Shown: positions 44,867 to 54,029 of the stretch, piece by piece | Layout of the letters: every line of letters begins with the position of its first letter | Position numbering within the stretch: the stretch's first letter is position 1 | From: G963666705 sp963666705 | GTDB taxonomy: Bacteria; Pseudomonadota; Alphaproteobacteria; CADEGL01 | Direction of reading: 5' to 3' | Length of the DNA stretch: 64,000 nucleotides | NCBI GenBank assembly: GCA_963666705.2 | Contig: CAXXKO010000026.1 | Span: 310,001 to 374,000 of the forward strand | Program-made: the position numbers and the translations under genes | Notes under the pieces: model-generated | Seen by the model: the letters and a program-made list of their open reading frames with translations, nothing else | Database searches by the model: none | Told to the model about the DNA's origin: nothing

Positions 44867-46068
44867 GTCGGCGCAGTATCACCCTCGGATGATGCTGGCG
44901 CTGTTGATTTACTGCTATGCCAACGGGATCTTCTCGAGCCATCGGATCGAGCGCGCGACGCACCGCGATATCGGGGTGCGCTTCGTGGCCGCCGACACCC
45001 ATCCCGACCATGACACGGTCGCGACCTTTCGGCGCGAGAACCTGGCGGCGTTTGGCGAGAGTTTCCTGCGGGTTCTGCTGCTGGCCAGGGAGTTGAAGCT
45101 GGTGAAGGTTGGTGTCGTGAGCGTTGACGGCACGAAGATTGACGCCAATGCGAGCAAGCACCGCTCCGTGAGATACGATCGCGCCGGCGAGTTGATCGAT
45201 CAGCTGAAGCTGGAGATCGCGGACCTGATGGGGCGTGCCGAGGCGGCGGACGGTGGCGCGGAGGAGGATCCCCAGGCACTGCCCAAGGAGATCGCGCGCC
45301 GGGAGGCTTTGCGCGACCGGCTGGATGCGGCGCGTCGGCGCCTCGAGGCCCAGGCCCGGGCGCGCCGCGGCGGAGCGGGCGGAATACGAGGCCAAGGTGG
45401 CGGCGCGCGAGACGCGCAAGGGCCGGGCCAAGGGCAAGCACCCGAAGCCGCCCGACGAGGCGCCGCGGGGTGACGAGCAGAGCAACCTGAGCGACCCGGA
45501 CAGCCGGCTGATGCGCAAGAGCACGGCGCACGAGTACCGCCAAGCCTACAATGCCCAGGCCGTGGTGGATGCCGGGGGCTCTCAGCTGATCCTGGGCGCC
45601 CGGGTCAGCAACTGCGCCAGCGACCGCAATGAGCTGGTGGCGGACATCGCGGCGGTCCCCGCCGCGCTGGGCCGGCCCGGGATGGTGCTGGCGGACAACG
45701 GCTATGCCACCGGTGACGAGGTTGCGGCGCTTGCCGAGAGCGGCATCGAAGCCCTGGTGGCGACGGCCGGAGCGGGCCACCGGCGGCGCCACGACTTCCG
45801 CCCGGCCAAGGCCGAGGCGCCGGCGAAGGAACCCAAGGCCGAATGGCTCCAGGCCATGGCGGCGAAGCTCGCCAGCGCGGAGGGCCGCGCCCTCTACAGG
45901 CTGCGCCAGCAGACCGTCGAGCCGGTCTTCGGCATCGTCAAGGCGGTCCTCGGCTTCACCGGCTTTTCCCTGCGCGGCCTCGACAAGGTGGCCGGCGAGT
46001 GGGACCTGGTGGCCCTGGCCTACAACTGCAAGCGCCTGCACAAGCTCAAGCTGGAGATGGCATCATGA
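44867..46068 (+). pseudogene. IS1182-family transposase remnant, 5'-truncated and frameshifted
   Basis: It begins in mid-protein right after the IS21-2 right end (QSAQYHPRMMLALLIYCYAN), so the first roughly 50 residues are lost. The catalytic first Asp region VSVDGTKIDANASKH is present. Near 45355-45375 the frame is broken: the first frame reads into Gly-rich nonsense, while the other frame carries on with AERAEYEAKVAARETRKG and later GRPGMVLADNGYATG (second Asp) and TVEPVFGIVKAVLGFTGF (Glu). It is not functional. Confidence 0.88.
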
Positions 46069-46256
46069 AGGCGCTCTTGGCCCGACAAGGCGCCGCGAAA
46101 GCCCGGCCACACCCCCGTGGCACCGGAAATCCGCCGCCGTCTCGACCGTCGCGGACGAAAACCCGCCTTCCAACCGCCTCCCAGCCATGCACCCGAGAAA
46201 AGCCCGGAAAACCGCTCATCCCGAAATTCCGGACCTCAAGCCCGACAGACTGCTAG

Positions 46257-46458
46257 TGTAGTGGTTCGCGTCCGACACTTGGAACCCTCTCCCCGCTTCT
46301 TCCCTTGGGGGGAGAGGGAGGGACCCGCGAAGCGGGAGGGTGAGGGCTTGGCCGCCGGTAGGCGGCGGAGAGACTCTTAATAACGCGCCGACGCGCTCCC
46401 CCTCACCCCGACCCTCTCCCCGAGGGGAGAGGGAGATTTTTGCCTCGCGCTCTCTCCA
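46257..46458. repeat. Palindrome-rich CTAG repeat (R2), copy 3
   Basis: 202 bp between CTAG (46253-46256) and CTAG (46459-46462). It starts TGTAGTGGTTCGCGTCCGAC, then CCCTCTCCCC hairpins, a GCTTGGCCGCCGGTAGGCGGC core and a second GGGGAGAGGG hairpin, ending AGCGCTCTCTCCA inverse-like to copies 1 and 2. The right CTAG is the stop codon of the caspase-like gene. The stretch 46069-46256 before it is the tail of the IS1182 remnant, without further genes. Confidence 0.78.
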
Positions 46459-48285
46459 CTAGTTCGGCTGCACCCTGTAATCGTCCGGATCGTCCGTGAC
46501 CCAGGCATATCCCGGCGCCGGCTCGAGCTGGCCGCCCGCGTCCCACACCAAGTTCGGGTATTTGTAGTGGGGGGTGCCGGCGTAGACGCGCATGACGTCG
46601 TAGCTGTCGGGGTCGTCGCTGAGCCATTGGTAGCCCGATGCGGGCTGGAGCTGGCCGTCCGCGTCCCATACCACGTTCGGGTAGGTGTCGTGGGGCGTGT
46701 CGGGGGCGACCGCCAGGACGTCGTAGCTGTCCGGATCGTCGTTGGCCCAGCGATAGCCGGGCGCCGGATCGAGGAGGCCTTCCGCGTTCCAAACCACGTT
46801 CGGGTAGGTGTCGTGGGAGGTGCCGGCGGCCGGGTTCCCCGTCTGCCCACCGCCCCACACCACGTCGTAGCTATCGGGGTCGTCCGACGCCCACTCGAAG
46901 CCGGGCGCCGGCTCGAGCTGGCCTTCGGCGTTCCAGACCACGTTCGGATAGATGTCGTGGGGCGTGCCCGCGGTGGTCGGGGCGGGCATGGGCGCTGGCG
47001 TCGCCGGCGCCGCCGGCGCCGCCTGTTGGATCAGGCCGCCATAGATGTAGCCCACCGCGCCGCCCAACAATGCGACGCGGTACCAGTTCGCGCCGCGCAC
47101 CTTGCCCGTGACCGAGATCGGGGTGCCGGCGTCCAATCCGCCCACCTTGTCGAAATCGGTCGAAGGGCCGGCACGCACGTTCGAGCGCGTCACCACCCAG
47201 TAGGTCGCCGACATCTCGTCCACCGGGATGGCGGGCGGCACCGGTGTGAGCGTGGGTATGGGTGCCGGCGCCGGGGTCAGGGCGGCGGTCTCGGCCTCCC
47301 GCAGCTTTTGCAGTCGGATCTCGGCGAGGGCGACGAAGGTGCCGTTCGGGAAGCGGGTCAGATAGGCCTCGAAGTAGGCCGGCTCGTTGCTGGTCTTGAT
47401 CGAAGTCCAGAACTCGATCTCGATCAGGCTCTCATCGACGCGGGGCGGCTGGATCGGCACCACCGGCTGCGGTGTGGTGGGCGCGGTCGGCGCCGGCAGG
47501 GTCGCCACGTCGGGCGGCGGGCCGAGATAGATCGCATCGCCGCCGAGCGAGCCGTAGGTAAACGGCGTCTGCCCGCCGTTCGTCTCGCCCATCACCGTGT
47601 CGCGCACGCGGCCGAAGAGCTGGCGCACCTCGAGGCCGGGCGTCCTGATATGTTCGAGCAGCGCCGTCGTATAGGGGCTGTTCTGGGTCGTGCCGTCCTC
47701 GGCCGTCGCATCGGCCGACGTGGCGTAGGCGATCAGGGTGTTGGTCGGCGCGTCCTCGAGGCGGGCCAGGCCCCGGCCCACCGCGAAGGCGCGCGTCGCC
47801 CCCATGCCGCGCTTCATCTCCTCGGCCAAGGGGTTGTTGCGGCAGGCGTCGAGGATCACGAGGCCGAGTCGATTCGCGCGGCCGGCTTCCGCCACGAGCC
47901 ACGAGAGGGGCACCGCCCGGCGCAGGTCGCGCTCGCTCCGCAGGCGCGCGTCGACGGGCAGGGCGTAGTTCTCGCCCGCCACCTGGATGCCGTGCCCGGC
48001 ATAGAACACGAGCGCCAGCTCCGCTCCCTCTGCGGCTTTCCCGAAGCGGTCGACGGCGTCCTCCATGCCCTCGCGGTCGAGGTCGAGGCCGGTGATGACC
48101 TCGAAGCCGAGGTCGGTGAGCGTGGCCGACATCGCTTGTGCGTCGTTCCGCGGGTTGGGCAGGGCCGGTGCGTTGACATAGGCCGAGTTGCCCATCACCA
48201 GTGCCACGCGCTTTGCCGCCTCCGCTGGCATGGCGGCGGCGAGCATCATGGCGGCCGCGAACAACGCCGAACCGATTCTCAGCAT
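46459..48285 (-). CDS. Secreted caspase-like (C14/p20) protein with SH3b domain and C-terminal repeat array
   Basis: A 608-residue protein with signal peptide (SALFAAAMMLAAAMPAEA) and a caspase p20-like domain at about residue 24-255: ALVMGNSAYVNAPALPNPRN, the catalytic His in VFYAGHGIQV (about 97) and Cys in VILDACRNNPL (about 146). A Pro-rich linker, a bacterial SH3 domain (SNVRAGPSTDFDKVGGL to GAVGYIYGG, about 365-420), and four repeats of about 40 residues with the core YPNVVWNAEGQLEPAPG and DDPDSYDV (about 441-606) follow. ATG at 48285 has GGGAGG upstream. It probably acts in the periplasm or outside. Target unknown. Confidence 0.87.
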   Translation of the reverse strand: MLRIGSALFAAAMMLAAAMPAEAAKRVALVMGNSAYVNAPALPNPRNDAQAMSATLTDLGFEVITGLDLDREGMEDAVDRFGKAAEGAELALVFYAGHGIQVAGENYALPVDARLRSERDLRRAVPLSWLVAEAGRANRLGLVILDACRNNPLAEEMKRGMGATRAFAVGRGLARLEDAPTNTLIAYATSADATAEDGTTQNSPYTTALLEHIRTPGLEVRQLFGRVRDTVMGETNGGQTPFTYGSLGGDAIYLGPPPDVATLPAPTAPTTPQPVVPIQPPRVDESLIEIEFWTSIKTSNEPAYFEAYLTRFPNGTFVALAEIRLQKLREAETAALTPAPAPIPTLTPVPPAIPVDEMSATYWVVTRSNVRAGPSTDFDKVGGLDAGTPISVTGKVRGANWYRVALLGGAVGYIYGGLIQQAAPAAPATPAPMPAPTTAGTPHDIYPNVVWNAEGQLEPAPGFEWASDDPDSYDVVWGGGQTGNPAAGTSHDTYPNVVWNAEGLLDPAPGYRWANDDPDSYDVLAVAPDTPHDTYPNVVWDADGQLQPASGYQWLSDDPDSYDVMRVYAGTPHYKYPNLVWDAGGQLEPAPGYAWVTDDPDDYRVQPN

Positions 48286-48464
48286 GACCATCCTCCCGGG
48301 TGTGCCCTCGCAAGTTATGTGTGCCTCAGCATCCAACAAGAATTTGGCGATGCCAAGGCAGTGTGGGTGCGAAATGCTCGGGCGCCGCCCCTACACCCTG
48401 GGCAGGATTCGAAACCGCGATGCCCAGGCGGCGGGAAAAAGCCCCGTCCCCGATGCCCGGGCGC

Positions 48465-49013
48465 TCATGCGCCCGCGGGCCCGCCCGCCAGTGGGAACCG
48501 CGATTCCAGGCCCATGACCTCGAGCCGTAGCTCGGTGCCCGCGACGGCGTAGTCCCAGGGCGGCTCGACCGGGTGGGACCAGAGCTTGCGCCCGTTCCCG
48601 TCCCAGGCCGCGAGCTCGAGCTCCGCCGCCATCAGCACCACCGCGCCATGCTGGCGCCACGACCAGAACCCCACCTCGGCGATGTCTTCCCAGAGGCGGC
48701 GGGGGCCCGTGAGGTCGTAAGCGAGGAGCCGCGTGCCCGCGCCCACGAACAGGGTCGCCGCCTCCGGCGCGATCAGGGCGCCGGGATGGAAGCCGCTCTC
48801 AGGCCCGGGCGCGAAGCGCTGGGCGACGACCAGCTCGGGCCAGCCCGCCTGCCCACGCCCGACGGACACGAAGGAGGCGCATCCCTCCGCGCTTTCGAGG
48901 TCGAATTCGTCGACGAGGGATGCGTGCGCGGCATGGTCGGCATAGATTTCAGGCAGCGCGCCGACGGTCGACCAGATCGTCCATTCGCCGAAGCTCGCCT
49001 CGAACAGTGTCAT
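48465..49013 (-). CDS. Uncharacterised protein (182 aa)
   Basis: A soluble protein with no signal peptide. It has an alternating strand pattern with Trp-rich motifs (GEWTIWSTVG, GFWSWRQHGAVVLMAAELELAAW, RLWEDIAEVG, LWSHPVEPPWDYAV) that looks like a partial beta-propeller, in which LAYDLTGPRRLWED and LAAWDGNGRKLWSH are PQQ/WD-like blades. ATG at 49013 gives the shortest reasonable start. No confident family. It stands divergently from the cco promoter. Confidence 0.6.
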   Translation of the reverse strand: MTLFEASFGEWTIWSTVGALPEIYADHAAHASLVDEFDLESAEGCASFVSVGRGQAGWPELVVAQRFAPGPESGFHPGALIAPEAATLFVGAGTRLLAYDLTGPRRLWEDIAEVGFWSWRQHGAVVLMAAELELAAWDGNGRKLWSHPVEPPWDYAVAGTELRLEVMGLESRFPLAGGPAGA

Positions 49014-49125
49014 CGCGGGGGCTCCTGCGTCTGAATGCGCGTCTCGGGGCGTCACATAGTATATTCGGGCCACGGGTGAGAGAAGGCGCGACCTCGCGGC
49101 GGACGGCCGGGTCCACTTTCCCCGA

Positions 49126-49139
49126 TTGACGTGAATCAA
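49126..49139. promoter_or_regulatory. FNR/FixK-type box of the cco locus
   Basis: TTGACGTGAATCAA fits the FNR/FixK consensus TTGAT-N4-ATCAA with one change. Such boxes drive ccoNOQP and ccoGHIS under low oxygen. Here the box is followed not by ccoN but, some 75 bp on, by the tail of ccoP, so it probably now drives ccoGH directly. The surroundings (49014-49213) hold no other feature. Confidence 0.8.
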
Positions 49140-49214
49140 TTACACATCGGGCGCCCTCCCTTAGAGGTGGGGCCGCCAAAAGAGGGGCGTGGGGCGCCGG
49201 GCCGGCGGCGCGCG

Positions 49215-49382
49215 CCGGCCCTCGACAACGCCATCTGGCTCTATGGCGGCGACCGCGCGGCCATCACCGAGACCGTCGCCAACAGCCGCGGCGGCGTGAT
49301 GCCGGCCTGGGGCCGGCTGCTCGATCCGGTCACGGTGAAGCAGCTCGCCGTCTACGTCCACTCCCTGGGCGGCGGCGGCTGA
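49215..49382 (+). pseudogene. ccoP: ccoP 3' remnant (cytochrome cbb3 oxidase subunit III tail)
   Basis: About 55 codons read ALDNAIWLYGGDRAAITETV and continue through VMPAWGRLLDPVTVKQLAVYVHSLGGGG, the conserved C-terminus of CcoP. The heme-binding CxxCH sites and the membrane helix are missing, and ccoN, ccoO and ccoQ, which should come between the FNR box and this point, are absent. A deletion from just after the box to late ccoP explains this. The open frame from 49131 has no family similarity before this segment. Confidence 0.9.
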
Positions 49383-49389
49383 GCGGGCC

Positions 49390-50886
49390 ATGCCGGACGG
49401 GCGGTCGGACATGAGCCAGCCGGGCGCGGCCACCGAGGTCGAGCGTTTCGACGTCGAGCCGGTCAACAAGAAGGGGCGGCGCGCCCTCTACAAGAAGCGC
49501 GAGCGCATCCATCCCAAGCGGGTCAAGGGCGCGTTCCGCCGCTTCAAATGGTGGATCATGGCCGCGACCCTCGGCATCTACTACGTCACCCCGTGGCTGC
49601 GCTGGGACCGCGGGCCCGGGGCGCCGGACCAGGCGGTGCTGATCGATATTCCCGGCCGCCGCTTCTACTTCTTCTTCATCGAGATCTGGCCCCAGGAGAT
49701 CTACTACATCGCCGGGCTCCTGATCGTGGCCGGGATCGGCTTGTTCCTGGTCACCAGCGCCGTCGGCCGCGCCTGGTGCGGCTATAGCTGCCCGCAGACC
49801 GTGTGGACCGATCTCTTCCTGGTGGTCGAGCGCTTCGTCGAGGGCGACCGGGCGGCGCGCATCCGCCTCGACAAGGCGCCCTTCTCGGCCCGCAAGGCGG
49901 GCAAGCACCTCGCCAAATACGCCATCTGGCTCCTGATCGCCATGGGCACCGGCGGCGCCTGGGTCTTCTACTACGCCGATGCGCCGACCCTGGCCGTCGA
50001 GCTGGTGACGCTCTCGGCCCCGACGATCGCCTATGGGACCGTCGCCGTCCTGGCCTTCACGACCTTCGTCCTCGGCGGCCTGATGCGCGAGCAGGTCTGC
50101 ACCTACCTGTGCCCATGGCCGCGCATCCAGGGTGCCATGATGGACGAGGAGTCCCTGACCGTCACCTACCGCCGCGACCGGGGTGAGCCGCGCGCCCCCT
50201 ACCGCAAGGGCGACACCTGGGATGGCCGCGGCGACTGCGTCGACTGCAAGGGCTGCGTCGTGTCCTGCCCCATGGGCATCGACATCCGCGACGGCCAGCA
50301 GCTCGAATGCATCACCTGTTCCCTCTGTATCGACGCCTGCGACGACGTGATGCACCGCCTCGGCCGCCCGCGTGGCCTCATCGACTACGATTCCCTCGCC
50401 AATGCCGACCGCCGCGCCCGCGGTGAGCCCGGCGCCGTCCGCTTCCTGCGCCCGCGCACCCTGCTCTACCTCGGGCTCCTCGTGGCCGTGGGCCTGGTCA
50501 TGCTGGTGGCGCTGCTCACCCGCGCCCAGACCGACATCAGCGTGCTCCACGACCGCAACCCGCTCTATACCGAGCTTTCCGACGGCTCGATCCGCAATGG
50601 CTTCACCTTCAAGATCCTCAACAAGGTGCGCGCGCGGCGCACCTTCGCCATCGGCGCCGAGGGCCTGGACGGGCTGACCCAGGGGCTGATCGGCGCCCAG
50701 GACATGGCCGATGCGGCGCCGGTCGTGACGGTCGGGCCCGACAGCCTGCGCAGCATCCGGCTGCTGGTCACCGTGCCCCGCGGGGCGCTCGCCGCGGACT
50801 CCCACGCGATCCGCTTCGTGCTCCGCGACACCGAGACCGGGGAGGTGGCCATCTACGACAGCATCTTCCGGGGGCCGGGGCGGTGA
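49390..50886 (+). CDS. ccoG: Cytochrome c oxidase accessory protein CcoG (FixG)
   Basis: A 498-residue membrane protein with about five helices and two ferredoxin-like clusters, implicated in reducing copper for cbb3 oxidase assembly. The motifs are AWCGYSCPQTVWTDL, MREQVCTYLCPWPRIQGAM, then CVDCKGCVVSCPMGIDIR and CITCSLCIDACDDVM. A C-terminal immunoglobulin-like domain (from about residue 385) is complete. It begins 7 bp after the ccoP remnant and overlaps ccoH. It is intact although its partner oxidase is gone from here. Confidence 0.95.
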   Translation: MPDGRSDMSQPGAATEVERFDVEPVNKKGRRALYKKRERIHPKRVKGAFRRFKWWIMAATLGIYYVTPWLRWDRGPGAPDQAVLIDIPGRRFYFFFIEIWPQEIYYIAGLLIVAGIGLFLVTSAVGRAWCGYSCPQTVWTDLFLVVERFVEGDRAARIRLDKAPFSARKAGKHLAKYAIWLLIAMGTGGAWVFYYADAPTLAVELVTLSAPTIAYGTVAVLAFTTFVLGGLMREQVCTYLCPWPRIQGAMMDEESLTVTYRRDRGEPRAPYRKGDTWDGRGDCVDCKGCVVSCPMGIDIRDGQQLECITCSLCIDACDDVMHRLGRPRGLIDYDSLANADRRARGEPGAVRFLRPRTLLYLGLLVAVGLVMLVALLTRAQTDISVLHDRNPLYTELSDGSIRNGFTFKILNKVRARRTFAIGAEGLDGLTQGLIGAQDMADAAPVVTVGPDSLRSIRLLVTVPRGALAADSHAIRFVLRDTETGEVAIYDSIFRGPGR

Positions 50887-51359
50887 GCGCCGGGCGCGAG
50901 GTCACCGGGCGCATGGTGCTGATGGGGGCGCTCGGCTTCTTCGGCATCGTCTTCGCCGCCAACGGCGCGCTCGTCTTCTTCGCGCTCGAGAGCTGGCCCG
51001 GCCTCGGCACCGATCGCGCCTATGAGGAGGGCGTCGCGTACAACCGGACCCTCGAGGCGGCGCGCGAGCAGTCCGGCCGCGGCTGGGTGAGCGCCCTCGC
51101 CTACGAGGGCGGCGCGGTGCGGGTGCGCCTGGCGGGGCCGGGCGGCGCGCCCGTCACCGGGCTCGATGCGCGCATCACCTTCCGCCGCCCGGTCGGCGCG
51201 GCGATCACGCTCGTCGTGCCGCTCGAAGAGGCGGTGCCCGGCCTCTATGCGGCCGCGGCGGCCCTGCCCCTCGCCGGGCGCTGGCATGCGGTGCTCGAGG
51301 CCGCGCGCGGTGGCGCGCCCGTCTATCGCATGCGTCACGAGCTGATGGTGGCGCCGTGA
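50883..51359 (+). CDS. ccoH: cbb3 oxidase assembly protein CcoH (FixH)
   Basis: A 158-residue single-span membrane protein (helix VLMGALGFFGIVFAANGALVFF broken here only for length) with the periplasmic domain of FixH (SWPGLGTDRAYEEGVAYNR, then VRLAGPGGAPVTGLDARITF). GTG start at 50883 overlapping the ccoG stop, and its own stop overlaps the GTG of ccoI. Full length. Confidence 0.92.
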   Translation: MSAGREVTGRMVLMGALGFFGIVFAANGALVFFALESWPGLGTDRAYEEGVAYNRTLEAAREQSGRGWVSALAYEGGAVRVRLAGPGGAPVTGLDARITFRRPVGAAITLVVPLEEAVPGLYAAAAALPLAGRWHAVLEAARGGAPVYRMRHELMVAP

Positions 51360-53710
51360 CCGTCGCGGCCTCCCCGGTCTCCCCGGCCCCCCTTGTGGCG
51401 GAGCCCTTCGTCGCCGAGCTTCCGGGCGGCGGGCGGCGCCTTCACCTGATGGTCGACAACATCCATTGCGCCGGCTGCATCCGCCGCATCGAGGACGGGC
51501 TTCACGCCATGCCCGGGGTCACCCGCGCCCGGGTCAATATGAGCACCCGGCGCCCTCCTCGGCCGGCTGGAGGCGCTCGGCTACGCCGCGGCGCCCTACG
51601 ACCCCGCGCGCCTGGGCGAGGCGGGCGCGCGCGAGGAGCGGCGCCTCCTCATGGCCCTCGCCGTGGCCGGCTTCGCCGCCGCCAATGTGATGCTGCTCTC
51701 GGTCTCGGTCTGGGCCGGCCACGGGGGCGGCATGGGCGAGGCGACACGCGCCATGTTCCACTGGGTCTCGGCCCTGATCGCGCTTCCCGCCGTGGCCTAT
51801 GCCGGGCAGCCCTTCTTCCGCGCGGCCCTCGCGGCCCTGCGCGCCGGCGCCCTCAACATGGACGTGCCCATCGCCCTCGCCGTCATCCTCGCCGCCGGCA
51901 TGAGCCTGCAGCAGACCATCGCCGGCGGCCCGCACGCCTATTTCGACGCCTCGGTGGGGCTGCTCTTCTTCCTCCTCGTCGGCCGCTATCTGGACCGCTG
52001 GGCGCGGGCGCGGGCGCGCTTCGCGGCCGAGCACCTGGTCGGCCTCGCCGGCGTGACGGCGCTGGTCGTGGGGCCGGGCGGCCGGGTCCGCCCCGTGGCC
52101 GTCCCGGACCTCGCACCCGGCATGGTCGTCGCGGTGGCGGCGGGGGAGCGCGTGCCGGCCGATGGCCGAATCGTCGAGGGCAGAAGCGCGGTCGATACCA
52201 GCCTGGTGACCGGCGAGAGCCTGCCCGCCGACGTCGCGCCGGGCGCGCTGCTGCACGCCGGGACCCTCAACCTGGCCGCGCCCATCCGCGCCCGGGTGAC
52301 GGCCGTGGGCGAGGATACGCTCCTCGCCGAGATCGTGCGCCTGATGGAGGCGGCGGAGCAGGGCCGCGCCCGCTACGTCCGCCTCGCCGACCGGGTGGCG
52401 CGCGTCTACGCCCCCGCCGTCCATCTCCTGGCGGCCGGCACCTTCCTGGGCTGGTGGGTGCTCATCGGCGCCGGCTGGGAGGCGTCGCTGATGGCCGCCG
52501 TCGCCGTCCTCGTCATCACCTGCCCCTGCGCCATCGGCCTCGCCGTGCCGGCGGTGCAGGTGGTGGCGACCGGGCGGCTCATGCGCCGGGGGCGTGCTGC
52601 TCAAGTCGGCCGACGGGCTCGAGCGCCTGGCGGCGGTGGATACGGTCGCCCTCGACAAGACCGGGACCCTCACCATGGGCCGCCTCGGCCTCGTGGGCGC
52701 GGACGCGGTGGCGGCCGCGGACCTGGCAACCGCGGCGGCGCTCGCCACCCGCTCGCGCCATCCGGCGTCGCGGGCGCTCGTCGAGGCGGCCGGGGACGCG
52801 GCCCTGCCCGAGGCCCACGGCGTCGGGGAAGTGCCCGGCCAGGGCCTCGAGGGCATCGTCGCCGGGCGCCGGGCGCGGCTCGGGCGGCGCGCCTGGTGCG
52901 GCGTCGCGGGCGAGCCGGCCGACGAGTCGCCCGGCACCGAGATCTGGCTCGCCGTCGAGGGCCGGCCGCCGGTGCGGTTCCGCCTGGCCGACAGCTTGCG
53001 CCCGGACGCGGCCCATGCCGTCGCGGCCCTGCGCGCGCTCGGCCTAGTACCCACTTTCATAATTCCGTGTGCCATACGACGGCGCCCCGAGGCCCCCGGA
53101 CGTCGTCGCGCGCCGCTTGTGATGCCCCGGCATCACGGCGCGCCACGTTCCTAGCCGGGAACCTCGGGGCGCCGTCGTATGGCACACGGAATTATGAAAG
53201 TGGGTACTAGAGGTCATCCTGCTCTCGGGCGACCGGCACGATGCCGTCGCCACGGTGGCGCGGGAACTTGGCATCGCGGATTTCGCGGCCGGGCTTCTCC
53301 CCGCCGACAAGGTCGCGCGCCTGGGCGCGCTCGCCGCCGCGGGCCGCCGCGTGCTCATGGTGGGCGACGGGCTCAACGACGCTCCGGCGCTCGCCGCGGG
53401 CTTCGCCTCCATGTCGCCCGCTTGTGCCGCCGACGTGAGCCGCGCGGCCGCCGACCTGGTCTTCCAGGGCGCCGCCCTGGCGCCGGTGCCGGCGGCCATC
53501 CGGACGGCGCGCTGCGCCGGCCGCCTGGTGCGCCAGAACCTGGCACTCGCCTTGCTCTACAACGCTGTCGCCGTGCCCCTGGCGGTGGCCGGTCTGGCGA
53601 CGCCGCTCCTGGCCGCCGTGGCCATGTCGTCGAGCTCGCTCGCGGTCACCCTGAACGCTCTTCGCCTGGGCGCGGGCCGCCTGGGCGCGGGCGGCCGGGG
53701 GAGCGGCTGA
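51356..53710 (+). pseudogene. ccoI: ccoI copper-translocating P-type ATPase, broken three ways
   Basis: The recognisable parts are the metal-binding NIHCAGCIRRIEDG, the CPC motif ITCPCAIGLAVP, the phosphorylation site DKTGTLTMG and the hinge GDGLNDAPAL, in four different stretches of frame. Disruption 1, at about 51548, is a small deletion that loses about a dozen residues after VNMSTR and shifts the frame. Disruption 2 is one extra G in the run at 52588-52592. Disruption 3 is the 159-bp MITE at 53048 within RALGLEVILLSGD. After each break the coding sequence continues undamaged, so decay is recent. Confidence 0.93.
53048..53206. mobile_element. CTAG-targeting MITE, copy E (159 bp, single hairpin)
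   Basis: It has the same about 32-bp inverted ends as copies A-D but only one of the two internal hairpins. The CTAG at 53044-53047 and 53207-53210 flank it. Taking out the element and one CTAG rebuilds GCG CTC GGC CTA GAG GTC ATC CTG, which is the expected ALGLEVIL of a P-type ATPase, proving a 4-bp CTAG target duplication. Confidence 0.95.
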
Positions 53711-53711
53711 G

Positions 53712-53915
53712 ATGGCGGCCCTCGCATTCCTCATCCCGGCGGCGCTCTTCCTCGGCCTGCTCGGGCTCGGCGCCTTCTTCTGGGCCCTGCGGAGCGGCCA
53801 GTTCGACGATCTCGACGGCGCCGCCCAGCGCATCCTGCTCGACGACCCGCCCGCCGCCCCCGAGCCGGCCGCCGCGCACCCCGAGGCGACAGCGCCGAGG
53901 GAAGGCGCCCTCTGA
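53712..53915 (+). CDS. ccoS: cbb3 oxidase assembly protein CcoS (FixS)
   Basis: A 67-residue single-span membrane protein: IPAALFLGLLGLGAFFWAL, then RSGQFDDLDGAAQRILLDD, the FixS signature. It starts one base after the ccoI stop. Intact. Needed for cofactor insertion into cbb3 oxidase in other species. Confidence 0.92.
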   Translation: MAALAFLIPAALFLGLLGLGAFFWALRSGQFDDLDGAAQRILLDDPPAAPEPAAAHPEATAPREGAL

Positions 53916-54029
53916 GCGATCGGCCCGCGCCTGTTTCCGCGACCGGATGTCACCCTATAGGGCGGTATGGGCCGCAAAACGCTCGCGAACCAAGGTGACG
54001 ATCGCGCCTCAAGCACGTATTCTACGCTC

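Noticed and set aside
46567..48552. 661-codon open frame on the plus strand opposite the caspase-like gene
   Set aside because: Arg/Gly/His-rich shadow; the minus strand has a signal peptide, catalytic motifs and repeats.
49131..49213. Coding start of a small protein before the ccoP tail
   Set aside because: The ATG overlaps the FNR box and the residues before ALDNAIWLYGG do not match any cytochrome part; more likely deletion junction sequence.
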